A stretch of DNA of 62,635 nucleotides from SAR116 cluster bacterium AG-355-O21 (GTDB taxonomy: Bacteria; Pseudomonadota; Alphaproteobacteria; Thalassobaculales; Thalassobaculaceae): assembly GCA_003280605.1 (NCBI GenBank), contig QCEM01000011.1, positions 1 through 62,635 on the forward strand, given 5' to 3'. Both the position numbers and the translations under genes were made by a program. This document shows positions 36,723 through 46,773 of this stretch, in pieces. The notes under the pieces are model-generated. The model saw only the letters and a list, made by a program, of their open reading frames with translations. It made no database searches and was not told the origin of the DNA. The stretch's first letter is position 1; the number at the start of each line of letters is the position of its first letter.

Positions 36723-37256
36723 ATGTTCGGCCTTTTGAAACGTTTAGGGTTTATAGTTCTGATCATGACTGCAACCAGCCAAGGCGCCGATGCGCGCGAC
36801 CTCGAAAACACTTTGTTTCTTGACCTCAAGGATGGCCGCGTGGTGATTGAACTGCGCCCCGACTTGGCCCCAAATCATGTTGCACGGATCAAGGAGCTTT
36901 CCCGCGAAGGCTTCTATGATGGCATTATTTTCCATCGTGTGATTGAAGGGTTTATGGCCCAAACCGGTGATCCGACCGGTACCGGGATGAGTGGCTCCGG
37001 TCAGAAGCTTGCCGCCGAATTCACCGCCGAGCCATTTGGCCGCGGCACCATTGGCATGGCCCGGGCGCAAGATCCCAACAGCGGCGACAGCCAATTTTTC
37101 ATCTGCTTTCAAGACTGCAGTTTCCTGAACGGCCAATACACGGTCTGGGGAAGTGTCGTCGAGGGGATGGAATTGGTTGATGGCATTACCCGCGGCGAGC
37201 CGCCCGCAAATCCCGATGCAATCGTAAAAATGCAGGTTGCCGCCGACGCAAGTTAA
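36723..37256 (+). CDS. Exported cyclophilin-type peptidyl-prolyl isomerase
   Basis: This is a 177-residue cyclophilin that speeds cis-trans isomerisation of prolyl bonds. A signal peptide at about 1-22 (LLKRLGFIVLIMTATSQGADA) predicts a periplasmic location. The catalytic core is intact: FYDGIIFHRVIEGFMAQTGD, with the active-site arginine in FHR, then GTIGMARAQDPNSGDSQFFI and LNGQYTVWGSVVEGM. The frame opens at 36660, but ATG 36723 has a GGAGAG site eight bases upstream and starts the signal peptide. It is divergent from the DUF1330 gene; an epimerase gene follows 34 bases downstream. Confidence 0.95.
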   Translation: MFGLLKRLGFIVLIMTATSQGADARDLENTLFLDLKDGRVVIELRPDLAPNHVARIKELSREGFYDGIIFHRVIEGFMAQTGDPTGTGMSGSGQKLAAEFTAEPFGRGTIGMARAQDPNSGDSQFFICFQDCSFLNGQYTVWGSVVEGMELVDGITRGEPPANPDAIVKMQVAADAS

Positions 37257-37290
37257 GCGCCGTAACAGCGATAACTGAGAGGAGGGCGAA

Positions 37291-38283
37291 ATGGCGATGC
37301 TCATTGCCGGTGGATGTGGATTCGTCGGTCTTGCCCTTGCTGAAAGTTTGCTCGGTGACGGTCAAACGGTGGTTTTATTTGACATAAATCCGGTGCCGGC
37401 AGCAGCGGCCCGCAGATTCGACCAACTTTCCGGCCAGTGGACGGCCGTCAAAGGCGATGTCCGCGACCGCGAGGCCCTGGCGGCGGCAATGACCGAGCAT
37501 GCCGTGAGCGGGGCATTTTACGGGGCAGCGCTAACATCCGGTGCCGCGCGCGAACACGCCAACCCCGAACAGGTCATTGAAGTGAACGTGCTGGGCTTTA
37601 TCAACCTGATCAAAGCCGCCGAAGCTTGCCAGGTTAAGCGGATTATCAATATCAGCTCCGGCGCGGTTTACGGATCCCGGGGCATCGATGGCGACAGTGC
37701 CTTGAGCGAAGCTGACGGCGTGGTTGACCCAAGCGCGATTTATGGAGCGACGAAATTTGCCTCTGAACGGATTGGTCGCCGTTTGGCGGAGTTGACGGGC
37801 ATTGATATTTTCAGTGTCCGCCTGTCCGGCATATATGGTGCTTGGGAAATTGATTCCGGGGCCCGCGACACGCTCAGCCCATTGATGCAAGTGGCGCTTT
37901 TGGCGCGCGCCGGCGGCGTCGCTATTTTTGACCGGCGCGATCGAAAAGACTGGACCTATAGCCGTCATGTGGGCGATGCCCTGAGGGCGTTGATGGCCCA
38001 TCAAGATCGCCGGCATGATCTTTTTCACATCAGCAGCCGGCGTGAGTTTTCAGTGCTGGATTTCTGTGCCCATTTGCAAACGCTCTATCCAAACTTCAGC
38101 TATCGTTTGGCGCAACCGGGCGAGGCCGCGACGGTCAATCTACATGGAGATAAAGACCGGCCCCCCTTGGCCGTCGATCGATTGGCCGACGATATTGGCT
38201 ACCGCTTACCCACCGATAGCGCCGCCGATTTTGCGGATTTCACCGACTGGATGCAGGATTTCGCCGATTTCTGGGCCCGCTAA
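37291..38283 (+). CDS. NAD-dependent epimerase/dehydratase family protein
   Basis: The 330-residue extended short-chain dehydrogenase has the Rossmann motif GGCGFVG (7-13), an aspartate (D31 in VVLFDINP) predicting NAD, and catalytic S122/S123, Y151 and K155 (NISSGAVYG, AIYGATKFASER). It acts on a sugar nucleotide or a related oxidised sugar. A strong GAGGAGG site precedes the ATG. It may be co-transcribed with the cyclophilin gene and converges on the 2-hydroxyacid dehydrogenase gene with a 14-base gap. A uronate dehydrogenase or UDP-sugar epimerase are both possible, but the substrate is not assignable. Confidence 0.88.
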   Translation: MAMLIAGGCGFVGLALAESLLGDGQTVVLFDINPVPAAAARRFDQLSGQWTAVKGDVRDREALAAAMTEHAVSGAFYGAALTSGAAREHANPEQVIEVNVLGFINLIKAAEACQVKRIINISSGAVYGSRGIDGDSALSEADGVVDPSAIYGATKFASERIGRRLAELTGIDIFSVRLSGIYGAWEIDSGARDTLSPLMQVALLARAGGVAIFDRRDRKDWTYSRHVGDALRALMAHQDRRHDLFHISSRREFSVLDFCAHLQTLYPNFSYRLAQPGEAATVNLHGDKDRPPLAVDRLADDIGYRLPTDSAADFADFTDWMQDFADFWAR

Positions 38284-38297
38284 GCGCCGCCAGGCGG

Positions 38298-39284
38298 TCA
38301 ATACATGGTTTCGATCACGCGGTCCGGCGGGGTGTGATTGTCCCCAAAAGTGCGAATATTGATGATGACTTTTTGCCCCATATCAATCCGCCCCTCAATT
38401 GTTGCCGAGCCCATATGTGGCATCAGCACGACATTATCAAGCCCAAGCAGTTTCGGGTTAACCTGCGGCTCGTGCTCAAAAACATCCAGGCCGGCACCGG
38501 CGATCTCGCGGTTCTGCAAAACCCTGACCAGGGCGTTTTCGTCAATCACTTCACCGCGTGAGGTGTTAACGATAAAGGCATGTGGCTGAATCAAAGCAAG
38601 CCGTCGCGGTGAGATCAGATGATAGGTTGCCGGCGTGTGCGGGCAGTTGATCGAAATAATATCCATCCGTGACAGCATTTGGTCCAGATTGTCCCAAAAT
38701 GTTGCCTCCAGCTCAGCTTCGGTTTCCGCATGAACCGGTCGGCGATTGTGATAGTGAATGGACAGGCCAAAGCCGCGTGCACGACGGGCCACAGCTTGTC
38801 CAATCCGGCCCATCCCAATGATCCCAAGGCGCTTACCATGGATCCGATTGCCAAGCATTGAGGTCGGGCTCCAGCCGCGCCATTGGCCGGTCCGCATCAA
38901 TCGCTCGCCGGCGACCAGGCGGCGTGGCACGGCCAAGATCAAAGCCATGGTCATGTCGGCAGTGTCTTCGGTTAGGACCCCAGGGGTATTGGTCACGGTA
39001 ATGCCGCGGGCGCGGGCGGCAGCAAGGTCGATATGATCAACACCGGTGCCAAATGAGGCAATTAACCGCAACCGATCACCGGCGGCGGCGAGGATTTTGC
39101 CATCAATACGGTCGGTCACGGTTGGCACTAAAACATCAGCTTCCTGCATCGCCGCCGCCATCCGTTCGGCGGTGAACGGTTCGTCATCCAGGTTCAACCG
39201 AACATCGAATAGTTCCATCATCCGAGTCTCGATAACGTCAGGCAACTTACGTGTGACGATCACGACTGGCTTGGTCCCTGTCAT
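38298..39284 (-). CDS. D-isomer-specific 2-hydroxyacid dehydrogenase (glyoxylate/hydroxypyruvate reductase-like)
   Basis: This 328-residue enzyme has the GMGRIGQAVARRARGFG nucleotide motif, the catalytic arginine in NTSRGEVIDENAL, the glutamate in GLDVFEHEPQVNP and the histidine in LMPHMGSAT. These and the N-terminus PVVIVTRKLPDVIETRM match glyoxylate/hydroxypyruvate/glycerate reductases. It reduces 2-oxo acids with NAD(P)H in the cytoplasm. It converges on the epimerase gene and is divergent from the SH3-domain gene. Function beyond subfamily is inferred. Confidence 0.93.
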   Translation of the reverse strand: MTGTKPVVIVTRKLPDVIETRMMELFDVRLNLDDEPFTAERMAAAMQEADVLVPTVTDRIDGKILAAAGDRLRLIASFGTGVDHIDLAAARARGITVTNTPGVLTEDTADMTMALILAVPRRLVAGERLMRTGQWRGWSPTSMLGNRIHGKRLGIIGMGRIGQAVARRARGFGLSIHYHNRRPVHAETEAELEATFWDNLDQMLSRMDIISINCPHTPATYHLISPRRLALIQPHAFIVNTSRGEVIDENALVRVLQNREIAGAGLDVFEHEPQVNPKLLGLDNVVLMPHMGSATIEGRIDMGQKVIINIRTFGDNHTPPDRVIETMY

Positions 39285-39445
39285 GGCTTTTCTCTGCTCC
39301 GTTCAGTCCCGCTAACTCTCGCCTGTTTGGTCGGCATATCAGCCTATATTAAGCTTGTCTATTGACGCTATCATTGGCGGCTTTCTTAACAGCCGCAGGT
39401 CTGCATGATACGGTAGCCATTATTTGCATTACTTAAAGATTATCA

Positions 39446-40006
39446 ATGATACGTCCAGGCCAACATATTTGCCAAGATCTACGTCAAAAAAGTCGCCCTT
39501 TCAGCGTATTAGGGTTCGCCGGGCTGATCATTTTGTTGCATCTGGCACTGCTGCCGAGCGCCGCGGTCTGGGCGGCAACGATCGGCGGAGTAACGGGTTT
39601 GCCGCTGCCGCGGTTCGTGTCCCTGCGGGCAAGTGAAGTTAACATTCGAACCGGCCCCGGGGTCCGTTACCCGATTGATTGGGTGTTCAATCGCGCCAAC
39701 TTGCCGGTCGAGGTGATTGCCGAATTCGATACCTGGCGCAAAATTCGAGACGCCGACGGCACCAAAGGCTGGGTCCATCAAAGCATGCTCAGTGGTCGGC
39801 GGTACATTATCACGACCGACCGTATTCGCAGCCTGAGGCGCAAACCGGCAGCGACCGCATCAACTGTTGCCCGCTTAGAAGCAGGAGTTGTCGGCCGTCT
39901 GGAAACATGCCGTGAAAAATGGTGTGAAATTGACATCGACGGCTTGCGGGGCTGGATTCTCCGAACCGAGGTCTGGGGCCTGCGGACAGCAAAAGGGGGC
40001 AATTAA
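39446..40006 (+). CDS. Exported SH3-domain protein
   Basis: This 186-residue protein has a hydrophobic N-terminal segment (about residues 22-43, ending VWAATIG) that is a signal peptide or anchor, followed by two bacterial SH3-like domains: one with ASEVNIRTGPGVRYPIDWVF and a second with RLEAGVVGRLETCREKWCEI and the GLRGWILRTEVWG closing strand. Such proteins bind cell-wall peptides or act as structural modules in the periplasm. Its stop codon lies inside a perfect 20-base palindrome (39995-40014) that may serve as the terminator of the convergent lpd transcript. No enzymatic domain is present. Confidence 0.88.
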   Translation: MIRPGQHICQDLRQKSRPFSVLGFAGLIILLHLALLPSAAVWAATIGGVTGLPLPRFVSLRASEVNIRTGPGVRYPIDWVFNRANLPVEVIAEFDTWRKIRDADGTKGWVHQSMLSGRRYIITTDRIRSLRRKPAATASTVARLEAGVVGRLETCREKWCEIDIDGLRGWILRTEVWGLRTAKGGN

Positions 40007-40014
40007 TTGCCCCC
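39990..40014 (-). terminator. Possible terminator of the sucAB-lpd transcript
   Basis: A perfect palindrome, GGGGGCAATT joined to AATTGCCCCC, spans 39995-40014; on the minus strand it is followed by TTTT. It lies 46 bases beyond the lpd stop. It contains the stop codon of the convergent SH3-domain gene and has no loop, so it is only moderately convincing. Confidence 0.5.
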
Positions 40015-40059
40015 TAAATCGCCGCACGCCCCCTAAACCACCGCACAAAGCGATTAAAT

Positions 40060-41478
40060 TCAAATATGAATGGCGCGTTTATCAACCGCTAAGGCTGCTT
40101 CTTTGACCGCCTCGTTCAAGGTGGGATGGCCGTGGCAGGTGCGGGCGATATCTTCCGATGACGCCCCAAAAGCCATCGCTGTGGCACATTCATGAATCAG
40201 GTTGCCTGCTTCCGGCCCCATGATGTGTACCCCCAAGACCTGATCGGTGTCCGGATCAGCAAGGATTTTCACCAAGCCATCGGTATCGTCATTGGCACGC
40301 GCCCGGCTGTTGGCCATGAACGGAAAGCTGCCGACCTTTGGTTTCACGCCGGCCGTCTTCAGGTCTTCAGCGGTTTTGCCAATCCAGGCCACTTCCGGCC
40401 AGGTATACACAATCGACGGCACCAGATTGTAATCCACATGACCGACCCCGCCGGCCATGGTTTCAACGGCCGCGACACCGTCTTCTTCGGCTTTATGCGC
40501 CAGCATCGGCCCGGCGATGCAATCACCGATCGCAAAAATTCCCTGACGGCTGGTCTCAAAGTCCTCGTCGACGGTAATAAAGCCGCGTTTATCCACCTCA
40601 ACACCAAGGGTATCGAGGCCAAGCCCGGCGGTCAGTGGCCGACGGCCAACGGCGACCAACACGCAGTCGGCCTTAAGGCTTTCGGGATCACCACCGGCAG
40701 CAGGCTCGACCGTTAACGTCACGGTGCTTTTGGATTTTTTCGCGGCCGTGACCTTCTGCCCAAGTTTGAATTCCAGCCCTTGGCTTTCCAGCACCCGTTG
40801 AAATTTACGGGCAATTTCCATGTCCATGCCCGGGCAGATCCGGTCCAAAAACTCAACCACCGTGACTTTAGCGCCAAGGCGCGCCCAAACCGAGCCAAGC
40901 TCTAAGCCAATCACCCCGGCACCAATAACAATCAAATGCTTGGGCACTTTGCCGAGGGCCAAAGCCCCGGTTGAGGTCACAATCTGCTTTTCGTCCACCT
41001 CGACACCCGGCAAGGATGTCGGCTCGGAGCCGGTGGCAATCATCACCCGTTGGCTGGCCAGGTGATCAACCGTGCCGTCAGCCGCCGTCACCGTCACCAT
41101 CGCACCGTCATCATCCATCGCCGCGATTGCCCCGGTGCCAATCCGGTAGTCGACCTTATTTTTCTTAAACAAGAATGCCACGCCATCGGTCAGGCCGGTG
41201 ACAATCTCATCCTTTTTACCCATCAATTTTGCGACATTGATTTTCGGGGCACTGACTTCAATGCCAAAATCGCTGAAATGATCGCGTGCTTCGGCGAATT
41301 TCTCGGAAGCATTCAACAGCGCTTTTGACGGAATACAGCCGACATTTAAGCACGTACCGCCCAAGGCACCGCGCTTTTCGACACAGGCCACTTTCAGGCC
41401 CAATTGTGCTGCCCTAATTGCTGCCACGTAACCACCCGGGCCGCCGCCAATGACCACCAGATCAAAACGATCCGCCAT
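40060..41478 (-). CDS. lpd: Dihydrolipoyl dehydrogenase
   Basis: This is the E3 component, 472 residues, that reoxidises dihydrolipoamide with NAD. The FAD motif IGGGPGGYVAAIRAAQLG, the redox-active disulfide C43/C48 (GGTCLNVGCIPSKALL), the NAD motif GAGVIGLELG and the C-terminal CHGHPTLNEAVKEAA with the His-Glu pair are intact. It lies 14 bases after sucB in sucA-sucB-lpd, so it most likely serves 2-oxoglutarate dehydrogenase; it may also be shared with other complexes, as no second copy is visible here. Confidence 0.98.
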   Translation of the reverse strand: MADRFDLVVIGGGPGGYVAAIRAAQLGLKVACVEKRGALGGTCLNVGCIPSKALLNASEKFAEARDHFSDFGIEVSAPKINVAKLMGKKDEIVTGLTDGVAFLFKKNKVDYRIGTGAIAAMDDDGAMVTVTAADGTVDHLASQRVMIATGSEPTSLPGVEVDEKQIVTSTGALALGKVPKHLIVIGAGVIGLELGSVWARLGAKVTVVEFLDRICPGMDMEIARKFQRVLESQGLEFKLGQKVTAAKKSKSTVTLTVEPAAGGDPESLKADCVLVAVGRRPLTAGLGLDTLGVEVDKRGFITVDEDFETSRQGIFAIGDCIAGPMLAHKAEEDGVAAVETMAGGVGHVDYNLVPSIVYTWPEVAWIGKTAEDLKTAGVKPKVGSFPFMANSRARANDDTDGLVKILADPDTDQVLGVHIMGPEAGNLIHECATAMAFGASSEDIARTCHGHPTLNEAVKEAALAVDKRAIHI

Positions 41479-41492
41479 GTTCTTTTCTCCGT

Positions 41493-42746
41493 TTACATAT
41501 CCAGCAATAAGCGGCGTGGATCTTCGATCGCCTCTTTGACCCGCACCAGGAACGTCACTGCTTCGCGGCCATCGATGATGCGATGATCATAGGACAGGGC
41601 GAGGTACATCATGGGCCGAATCTCAACCTTGTCACCAATCGCCATCGGCCGCATTTGGGTTTTATGCATGCCCAGAATTGCCGACTGCGGCGGATTTAAG
41701 ATTGGCGTCGACATCAGCGAGCCGTAGACACCACCGTTTGAAATGGTGAATGTGCCGCCGGTCATATCGGCCATTGTCAACTTGCCGTCGCGGGCTCGGA
41801 GGCCGAGTTCGCTAATGGTTTTCTCGATCCCGGCAAACGACAATTTGTCGGCGTCGCGGACGATCGGCACCACCAGGCCTTGCGGCGTGCCGACAGCGAC
41901 CCCAATGTCGTAGTAATTTTTATAGATCACCTCATCGCCGTAGATCTCGGCATTCACTGCCGGCAGCTCTTGTAAGGCCGTGATTGAGGCTTTGGCGAAA
42001 AATGACATGAAGCCAAGGCGCACCCCGTGCTTTTTTTCAAAAGCCGTTTTGTACTCATTGCGCAGCGCCATTACCGCTGTCATGTCAACCTCATTAAACG
42101 TGGTCAACATGGCGGCGGTATTTTGGGCATCTTTCAAGCGCTTGGCGATCACTTGCCGTAACCGTGACATGCGCACCCGTTCCTCGCGCGGGTCATCGGG
42201 GCGCGGCGGCAGATCGGCGGCCGTGGGTGTTGCCGCTTGCGGGGCACCGGCCTTTGCGGTGCCGGCGGCAATGGCGGCCAAAACGTCGGCTTTGACCAAA
42301 CGCCCGTCTTTACCGCTGGCGGCAATTTTCGCAGGATTGAGATTATGTTCTTCGACCAGGCGACGCACCGCCGGTGACAACACTTGCACCTGGGCCGACG
42401 GCACTGCTGCAGGTGCCGGCGCAGGAGCCGGGGCGGCAGCAGCCGCTGTTGGCGCAGGTGCGGCAGGAGCCGGGGCGGCAGGGGCCGGCGCGGCAGGGGC
42501 CGCAACAGCGCCTTCGGCAATCATCCCAAGGATGGCGCCAACCTCGACCGTTGCGCCTTCGGCAACCATAATTTCTGCCAATGTGCCCGCGGTCTGGGCG
42601 TTAACCTCAAGTGTCACTTTATCGGTTTCAAGCTCAACCAACGGCTCATCGACCGCGACACCGTCACCGGCCTGCTTCATCCACTTGGCAACGGTCGCTT
42701 CCGTCACCGATTCACCAAGGGTAGGGACCTTGATTTCGGTTGCCAT
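41493..42746 (-). CDS. sucB: 2-oxoglutarate dehydrogenase E2, dihydrolipoyl succinyltransferase
   Basis: SucB (417 residues) transfers the succinyl group to CoA. One lipoyl domain is present with lipoyl-lysine K43 ([14 protein letters not shown]), then a long Ala/Pro linker at about 80-115, an E1/E3-binding domain around 120-155 ([19 protein letters not shown]), a second Ala-rich linker, and the catalytic domain ending in H388 and D392 ([15 protein letters not shown]). It lies 48 bases after sucA and 14 bases before lpd. The linkers create long GC-rich antisense open frames that are not genes. Confidence 0.98.
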   Translation of the reverse strand: MATEIKVPTLGESVTEATVAKWMKQAGDGVAVDEPLVELETDKVTLEVNAQTAGTLAEIMVAEGATVEVGAILGMIAEGAVAAPAAPAPAAPAPAAPAPTAAAAAPAPAPAPAAVPSAQVQVLSPAVRRLVEEHNLNPAKIAASGKDGRLVKADVLAAIAAGTAKAGAPQAATPTAADLPPRPDDPREERVRMSRLRQVIAKRLKDAQNTAAMLTTFNEVDMTAVMALRNEYKTAFEKKHGVRLGFMSFFAKASITALQELPAVNAEIYGDEVIYKNYYDIGVAVGTPQGLVVPIVRDADKLSFAGIEKTISELGLRARDGKLTMADMTGGTFTISNGGVYGSLMSTPILNPPQSAILGMHKTQMRPMAIGDKVEIRPMMYLALSYDHRIIDGREAVTFLVRVKEAIEDPRRLLLDM

Positions 42747-42794
42747 TTTTGTTCTCGCCTTTCGCTCGTAGACTAATTTACATGCTACCGGTTG

Positions 42795-45695
42795 TTATTC
42801 TGCGGCATCCTGTTTGGCGGCGTGCGCGCCGACACTCAAAGCTGCATCCAGAAATGTCTGCAATTCCCGTTGGTGACGCTGGCCGTTACCTGTCGCCGGT
42901 GATGCCGCCGCCGGCCGACCAACATAGACAGGCCGTTTTGCAACACCATTAACGGCACTCAAAACGCCTTCGATACGGCGGTCAACGAAATGCCAGGCAC
43001 CTTGATTTTCAGGTTCCTCTTGGCACCATACCACTTCGGCTTGCGGGAAGCGGCTCAATTGCTTGCGCAGGGGACCGTCGGGGAAGGGATAAATTTGTTC
43101 CAGACGCAAGAACGAGACATCGGTGATGCCGCGTTTTGCACGCTCTTCGAAAAGGTCGTAATAGACCTTGCCGCTGCACAGAATAACGCGCTTAACCTCG
43201 CTATCCGGACACAGCGCTTCATCATCATACATCACCCGATGAAAGGAACTTCCGGGGCCAAATTTATCCAGCGAGGAGACGCAAAGCTTATAGCGCAACA
43301 GTGATTTAGGGGTGAAAACAATCAGCGGTTTACGGAAATCGCGGTGCAGCTGACGGCGCAACACATGGAAGAAATTAGCAGGGTCGGTGCAGTTCACCAC
43401 CTGCATATTATCTTCCGCACAAAGCTGCAGATAGCGTTCGACCCGGGCCGATGAATGTTCCGGGCCCTGACCTTCATAGCCATGTGGGAGCAGCATCACC
43501 AACCCGGACATCCGCAGCCATTTAGCTTCGCCTGAGCTGATGAACTGATCGACAATCACTTGCGCGCCATTTGCAAAGTCACCGAATTGCGCTTCCCACA
43601 TGATCAAGGCATTTGGCTCGGCTTGGCTAAAGCCATATTCAAAGCCAAGCACCGAGGCTTCCGACAAGGGGCTGTCAATGACTTCATAAATTGCTTGCTT
43701 ATCGCTGATATTATTCAGCGGCACATGGCGATTCTCGGTTTTCTGATCAAACCAAACTGAGTGGCGATGGGAGAAGGTGCCACGCCCGGAATCTTGTCCC
43801 GATAGGCGAACCGGATTGCCTTCAAGCAGCAATGAGCCAAATGCCAACGCTTCCGCCATGGCCCAATCAAAGCCTTCGCCGCTGGCCAGCATTTTTTTCT
43901 TCTGCTCAAGGGTTCGGGCCAGCTTACGGTTGATCGTAAAGCCCTCAGGTACGGCTGTTAGACCTGCACCGATTGTCTGTAAGATATCCAAATCAACGGC
44001 TGTTTCACCGCGCCGGTCATCACCATGGGCGACGGTCATGCCGCGCCATTTGCCTTCCAACCAGTCGGCTTTATTTGGCTTGTAGCTGAGGCCGGCCTCA
44101 AATTCCCGGTTCAACATCTCGCTGTGATCATTGCGGATCGCCGCACTTTGATCCTCGTTCAGCAAACCTTCGGCAATCAGTTTATTGGCGTAGATGTCAC
44201 GGGTTGTTGGGTGGCTGCTGATTTTCTCATACATCACCGGTTGGGTGAACATCGGCTCGTCACCCTCGTTATGGCCAAAGCGGCGGTAGCCAATAATATC
44301 AATGACCACATCGACGCCAAACTCTTGGCGGAACTCGGTGGCGATCCGCGATACATGCACCACCGCTTCGGGATCATCTGCATTGACATGGAAAATCGGC
44401 GCCATGACCATTTTTGCAACATCGGTTGAATACGGACCCGAGCGGGAAAACTTCGGCGCCGTGGTGAAACCGATTTGGTTATTGATAATGACATGCAGTG
44501 TGCCGCCGGTTTGGTACCCAATCAGTTCTGAGAAGTCGAAGGTTTCCGCAACAATGCCTTGGCCTGCGAAGGCCGCATCACCGTGGATCACAATGCCCAT
44601 CACTTTGCGCCGTTCGGTATCTTGGCGCTGACCCTGTTTGGCGCGAACCCGGCCGATAACCACAGGATTAACGACCTCAAGATGCGACGGGTTAGCGTTC
44701 AAGGTCAGGTGCACGTTATTGCCGTCAAACTCGCGATCCGCCGACACACCCATGTGGTATTTCACATCACCCGAACCCCCGACATCCTCAGGGTTTGAGG
44801 GGTTGCCCAGAAATTCCGAAATGATCGCCCGGAACGGCTTATCCATGAAGTTGCAGAGCACATTCAAGCGCCCCCGATGGGCCATCCCGACGACACATTC
44901 TTCAAGTCCCATTTGACTGCCGCGCTTCACAATTTGCTCGAGCGCCGGGATAACGGATTCGCAACCATCCAAGCCAAAGCGTTTGGTGCCGACATATTTC
45001 ACGCCTAAGAACTTCTCAAAATTCTCGGCCTCGGTCAGGCGCTCCAGGATCGTTACCTTGCCGCGATCGGTGAAATCGGTTTGGTTGCGGATTTCTTCAA
45101 TCCGCCGCTGGATCCAAGACTTCTGCGCCGGATCTTGAATGTGCATGAATTCGACGCCAATGGTGCCGCAATAGGTGGCCCGCAAAACATCCATGATTTG
45201 GCGCAGGGTAGCGCTTTCCAAGCCAAGCACATTGTCGATAAAAATCGGCCGATCCCAATCGGCATCGGTAAAGCCATAGCTTTCCGGATCAAGCTCGGAA
45301 TGTGGTGTGGGCGGGGTCAATCCAAGTGGGTCAAGATTAGCGTGCAAATGGCCGCGGATCCGATACGCCCGAATTAACATAATCGCCCGCAATGAATCTA
45401 ATGTTGCGGCCCGAACGGTGGCGGCATCGACGGCGGCGGCAGGTCGCTCTTTGCCATCGCCGTCGCCGGCTTCCTGGTTTGGGTCTTGGCCCAGGATCTG
45501 GGTTCGGCTTTGCGCCCAGCTGGGGCCATCCACTTCCGCCCGGATCGCGGCAACCTCGTCCTGCATGCTATCAAAATATGCACGCCAACTCTCATCCACG
45601 AGGATTGGGTTATCAAGATAACGTTCATAGAGTTCGGCGATGAACGGCGCGTTGGCGCCGGAAAGGAAACTGTCGTTATCGAGTTGCAATGCCAT
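42795..45695 (-). CDS. sucA: 2-oxoglutarate dehydrogenase E1 component
   Basis: SucA, 966 residues, is the thiamine-diphosphate decarboxylase of the complex. It begins with the E2-binding segment FLSGANAPFIAELYERYLDNP, continues with GMAHRGRLNVLCN, the TPP motif GDAAFAGQGIVAETF with NNQIGFTT, and C-terminal WEAQFGDFANGAQVIVDQF. It is separated from sucD by 202 bases with a hairpin, so sucA-sucB-lpd may have its own promoter or be processed from a longer mdh-sucCD-sucAB-lpd transcript. Confidence 0.98.
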   Translation of the reverse strand: MALQLDNDSFLSGANAPFIAELYERYLDNPILVDESWRAYFDSMQDEVAAIRAEVDGPSWAQSRTQILGQDPNQEAGDGDGKERPAAAVDAATVRAATLDSLRAIMLIRAYRIRGHLHANLDPLGLTPPTPHSELDPESYGFTDADWDRPIFIDNVLGLESATLRQIMDVLRATYCGTIGVEFMHIQDPAQKSWIQRRIEEIRNQTDFTDRGKVTILERLTEAENFEKFLGVKYVGTKRFGLDGCESVIPALEQIVKRGSQMGLEECVVGMAHRGRLNVLCNFMDKPFRAIISEFLGNPSNPEDVGGSGDVKYHMGVSADREFDGNNVHLTLNANPSHLEVVNPVVIGRVRAKQGQRQDTERRKVMGIVIHGDAAFAGQGIVAETFDFSELIGYQTGGTLHVIINNQIGFTTAPKFSRSGPYSTDVAKMVMAPIFHVNADDPEAVVHVSRIATEFRQEFGVDVVIDIIGYRRFGHNEGDEPMFTQPVMYEKISSHPTTRDIYANKLIAEGLLNEDQSAAIRNDHSEMLNREFEAGLSYKPNKADWLEGKWRGMTVAHGDDRRGETAVDLDILQTIGAGLTAVPEGFTINRKLARTLEQKKKMLASGEGFDWAMAEALAFGSLLLEGNPVRLSGQDSGRGTFSHRHSVWFDQKTENRHVPLNNISDKQAIYEVIDSPLSEASVLGFEYGFSQAEPNALIMWEAQFGDFANGAQVIVDQFISSGEAKWLRMSGLVMLLPHGYEGQGPEHSSARVERYLQLCAEDNMQVVNCTDPANFFHVLRRQLHRDFRKPLIVFTPKSLLRYKLCVSSLDKFGPGSSFHRVMYDDEALCPDSEVKRVILCSGKVYYDLFEERAKRGITDVSFLRLEQIYPFPDGPLRKQLSRFPQAEVVWCQEEPENQGAWHFVDRRIEGVLSAVNGVAKRPVYVGRPAAASPATGNGQRHQRELQTFLDAALSVGAHAAKQDAAE

Positions 45696-45851
45696 CTCAA
45701 CTGCCTTGTCGCGGGCTCCGGTCAGGGATGCGTTATCGGGCTCGACACGCCCCCTGAGAAATTTGCGCCCGCAGCGTTTCGTTCTGCGAAAAAATATATG
45801 CCTTCAGACTACCTGATCTCAGCAGTGCTGGAAATCCTCATTATTTGCGTG

Positions 45852-45886
45852 CGACAGGCGGTCCACGCGTGGGGCTGCCTGTCGCT
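45852..45886 (-). promoter_or_regulatory. Hairpin in the sucD-sucA spacer
   Basis: GCGACAGGC (45852-45860) and GCCTGTCGC (45878-45886) form a perfect nine-base stem around 17 bases that include the palindrome CCACGCGTGG. No T-run follows on the minus strand, so it is not a standard terminator. It may be an RNA-processing or stability element that sets the ratio of SucCD to SucAB. Confidence 0.5.
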
Positions 45887-45897
45887 GCGGTTCTACA

Positions 45898-46773
45898 TCA
45901 GCCCTTTAATTCGGCGACCATGGCTTCACCTAGACCGGCCGGCGAGTCAGCAACCCGCATTCCCGCCGAGCGCATGGCTTCCTGCTTCGATTCCGCCGTT
46001 CCTTGGCCACCGGAAATAATCGCCCCGGCATGGCCCATGCGCTTTCCTGGCGGTGCCGTCACCCCGGCGATAAAGCCTACCATCGGCTTTTTCACCTTCG
46101 AGGCTTTAAAAAATTCTGCCGCTTCTTCTTCGGCGGTACCGCCGATTTCGCCAATCATAATAATCGCTTCGGTTTCATCATCGCCTAAGAACATCTCCAG
46201 GCAATCGATGAAATTGGTACCGTTGACGGGGTCGCCGCCAATGCCGATGCAGGTCGATTGGCCAAGCCCGGCAGCTGTGGTTTGGGCCACGGCTTCATAG
46301 GTCAATGTTCCCGAGCGCGAGACAATACCGATTTTACCGCGACGATGGATGTGTCCCGGCATAATCCCGATCTTGCATTCGTCGGGGGTGATCACACCAG
46401 GGCAATTGGGGCCAATCAAGCGGCTGGACGACCCTTGTAAGGCACGCTTCACCCGCACCATGTCAACCACGGGAATGCCTTCCGTGATGCACACCACCAG
46501 CGGGATTTCAGCATCGACCGCTTCCAGGATCGAGTCCGCTGCGAAGGGCGGCGGCACATAGATCACCGATGCATTGGCACCGGTTACCGAAACCGCTTCA
46601 TGGACGGTGTTAAAGACCGGCAAATCTAAATTTGTTTGCCCGCCTTTACCTGGGGTCACCCCGCCGACCATTTGCGTGCCGTAGGCAATCGCTTGCTCGG
46701 AATGAAAGCTGCCTTGGCTGCCCGTAATGCCCTGACAGATGACCTTGGTATGCTTGCCAACCAGAACCGACAT
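45898..46773 (-). CDS. sucD: Succinyl-CoA ligase alpha subunit
   Basis: SucD (291 residues) binds CoA and carries the phosphohistidine of succinyl-CoA synthetase, the substrate-level phosphorylation step of the TCA cycle. [19 protein letters not shown] and [20 protein letters not shown] are diagnostic; the phosphohistidine is H248 in [13 protein letters not shown]. Its start overlaps the sucC stop by one base (TAATG), with a GGAGG site upstream, so the subunits are made in step. A 202-base spacer follows before sucA. Confidence 0.98.
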   Translation of the reverse strand: MSVLVGKHTKVICQGITGSQGSFHSEQAIAYGTQMVGGVTPGKGGQTNLDLPVFNTVHEAVSVTGANASVIYVPPPFAADSILEAVDAEIPLVVCITEGIPVVDMVRVKRALQGSSSRLIGPNCPGVITPDECKIGIMPGHIHRRGKIGIVSRSGTLTYEAVAQTTAAGLGQSTCIGIGGDPVNGTNFIDCLEMFLGDDETEAIIMIGEIGGTAEEEAAEFFKASKVKKPMVGFIAGVTAPPGKRMGHAGAIISGGQGTAESKQEAMRSAGMRVADSPAGLGEAMVAELKG

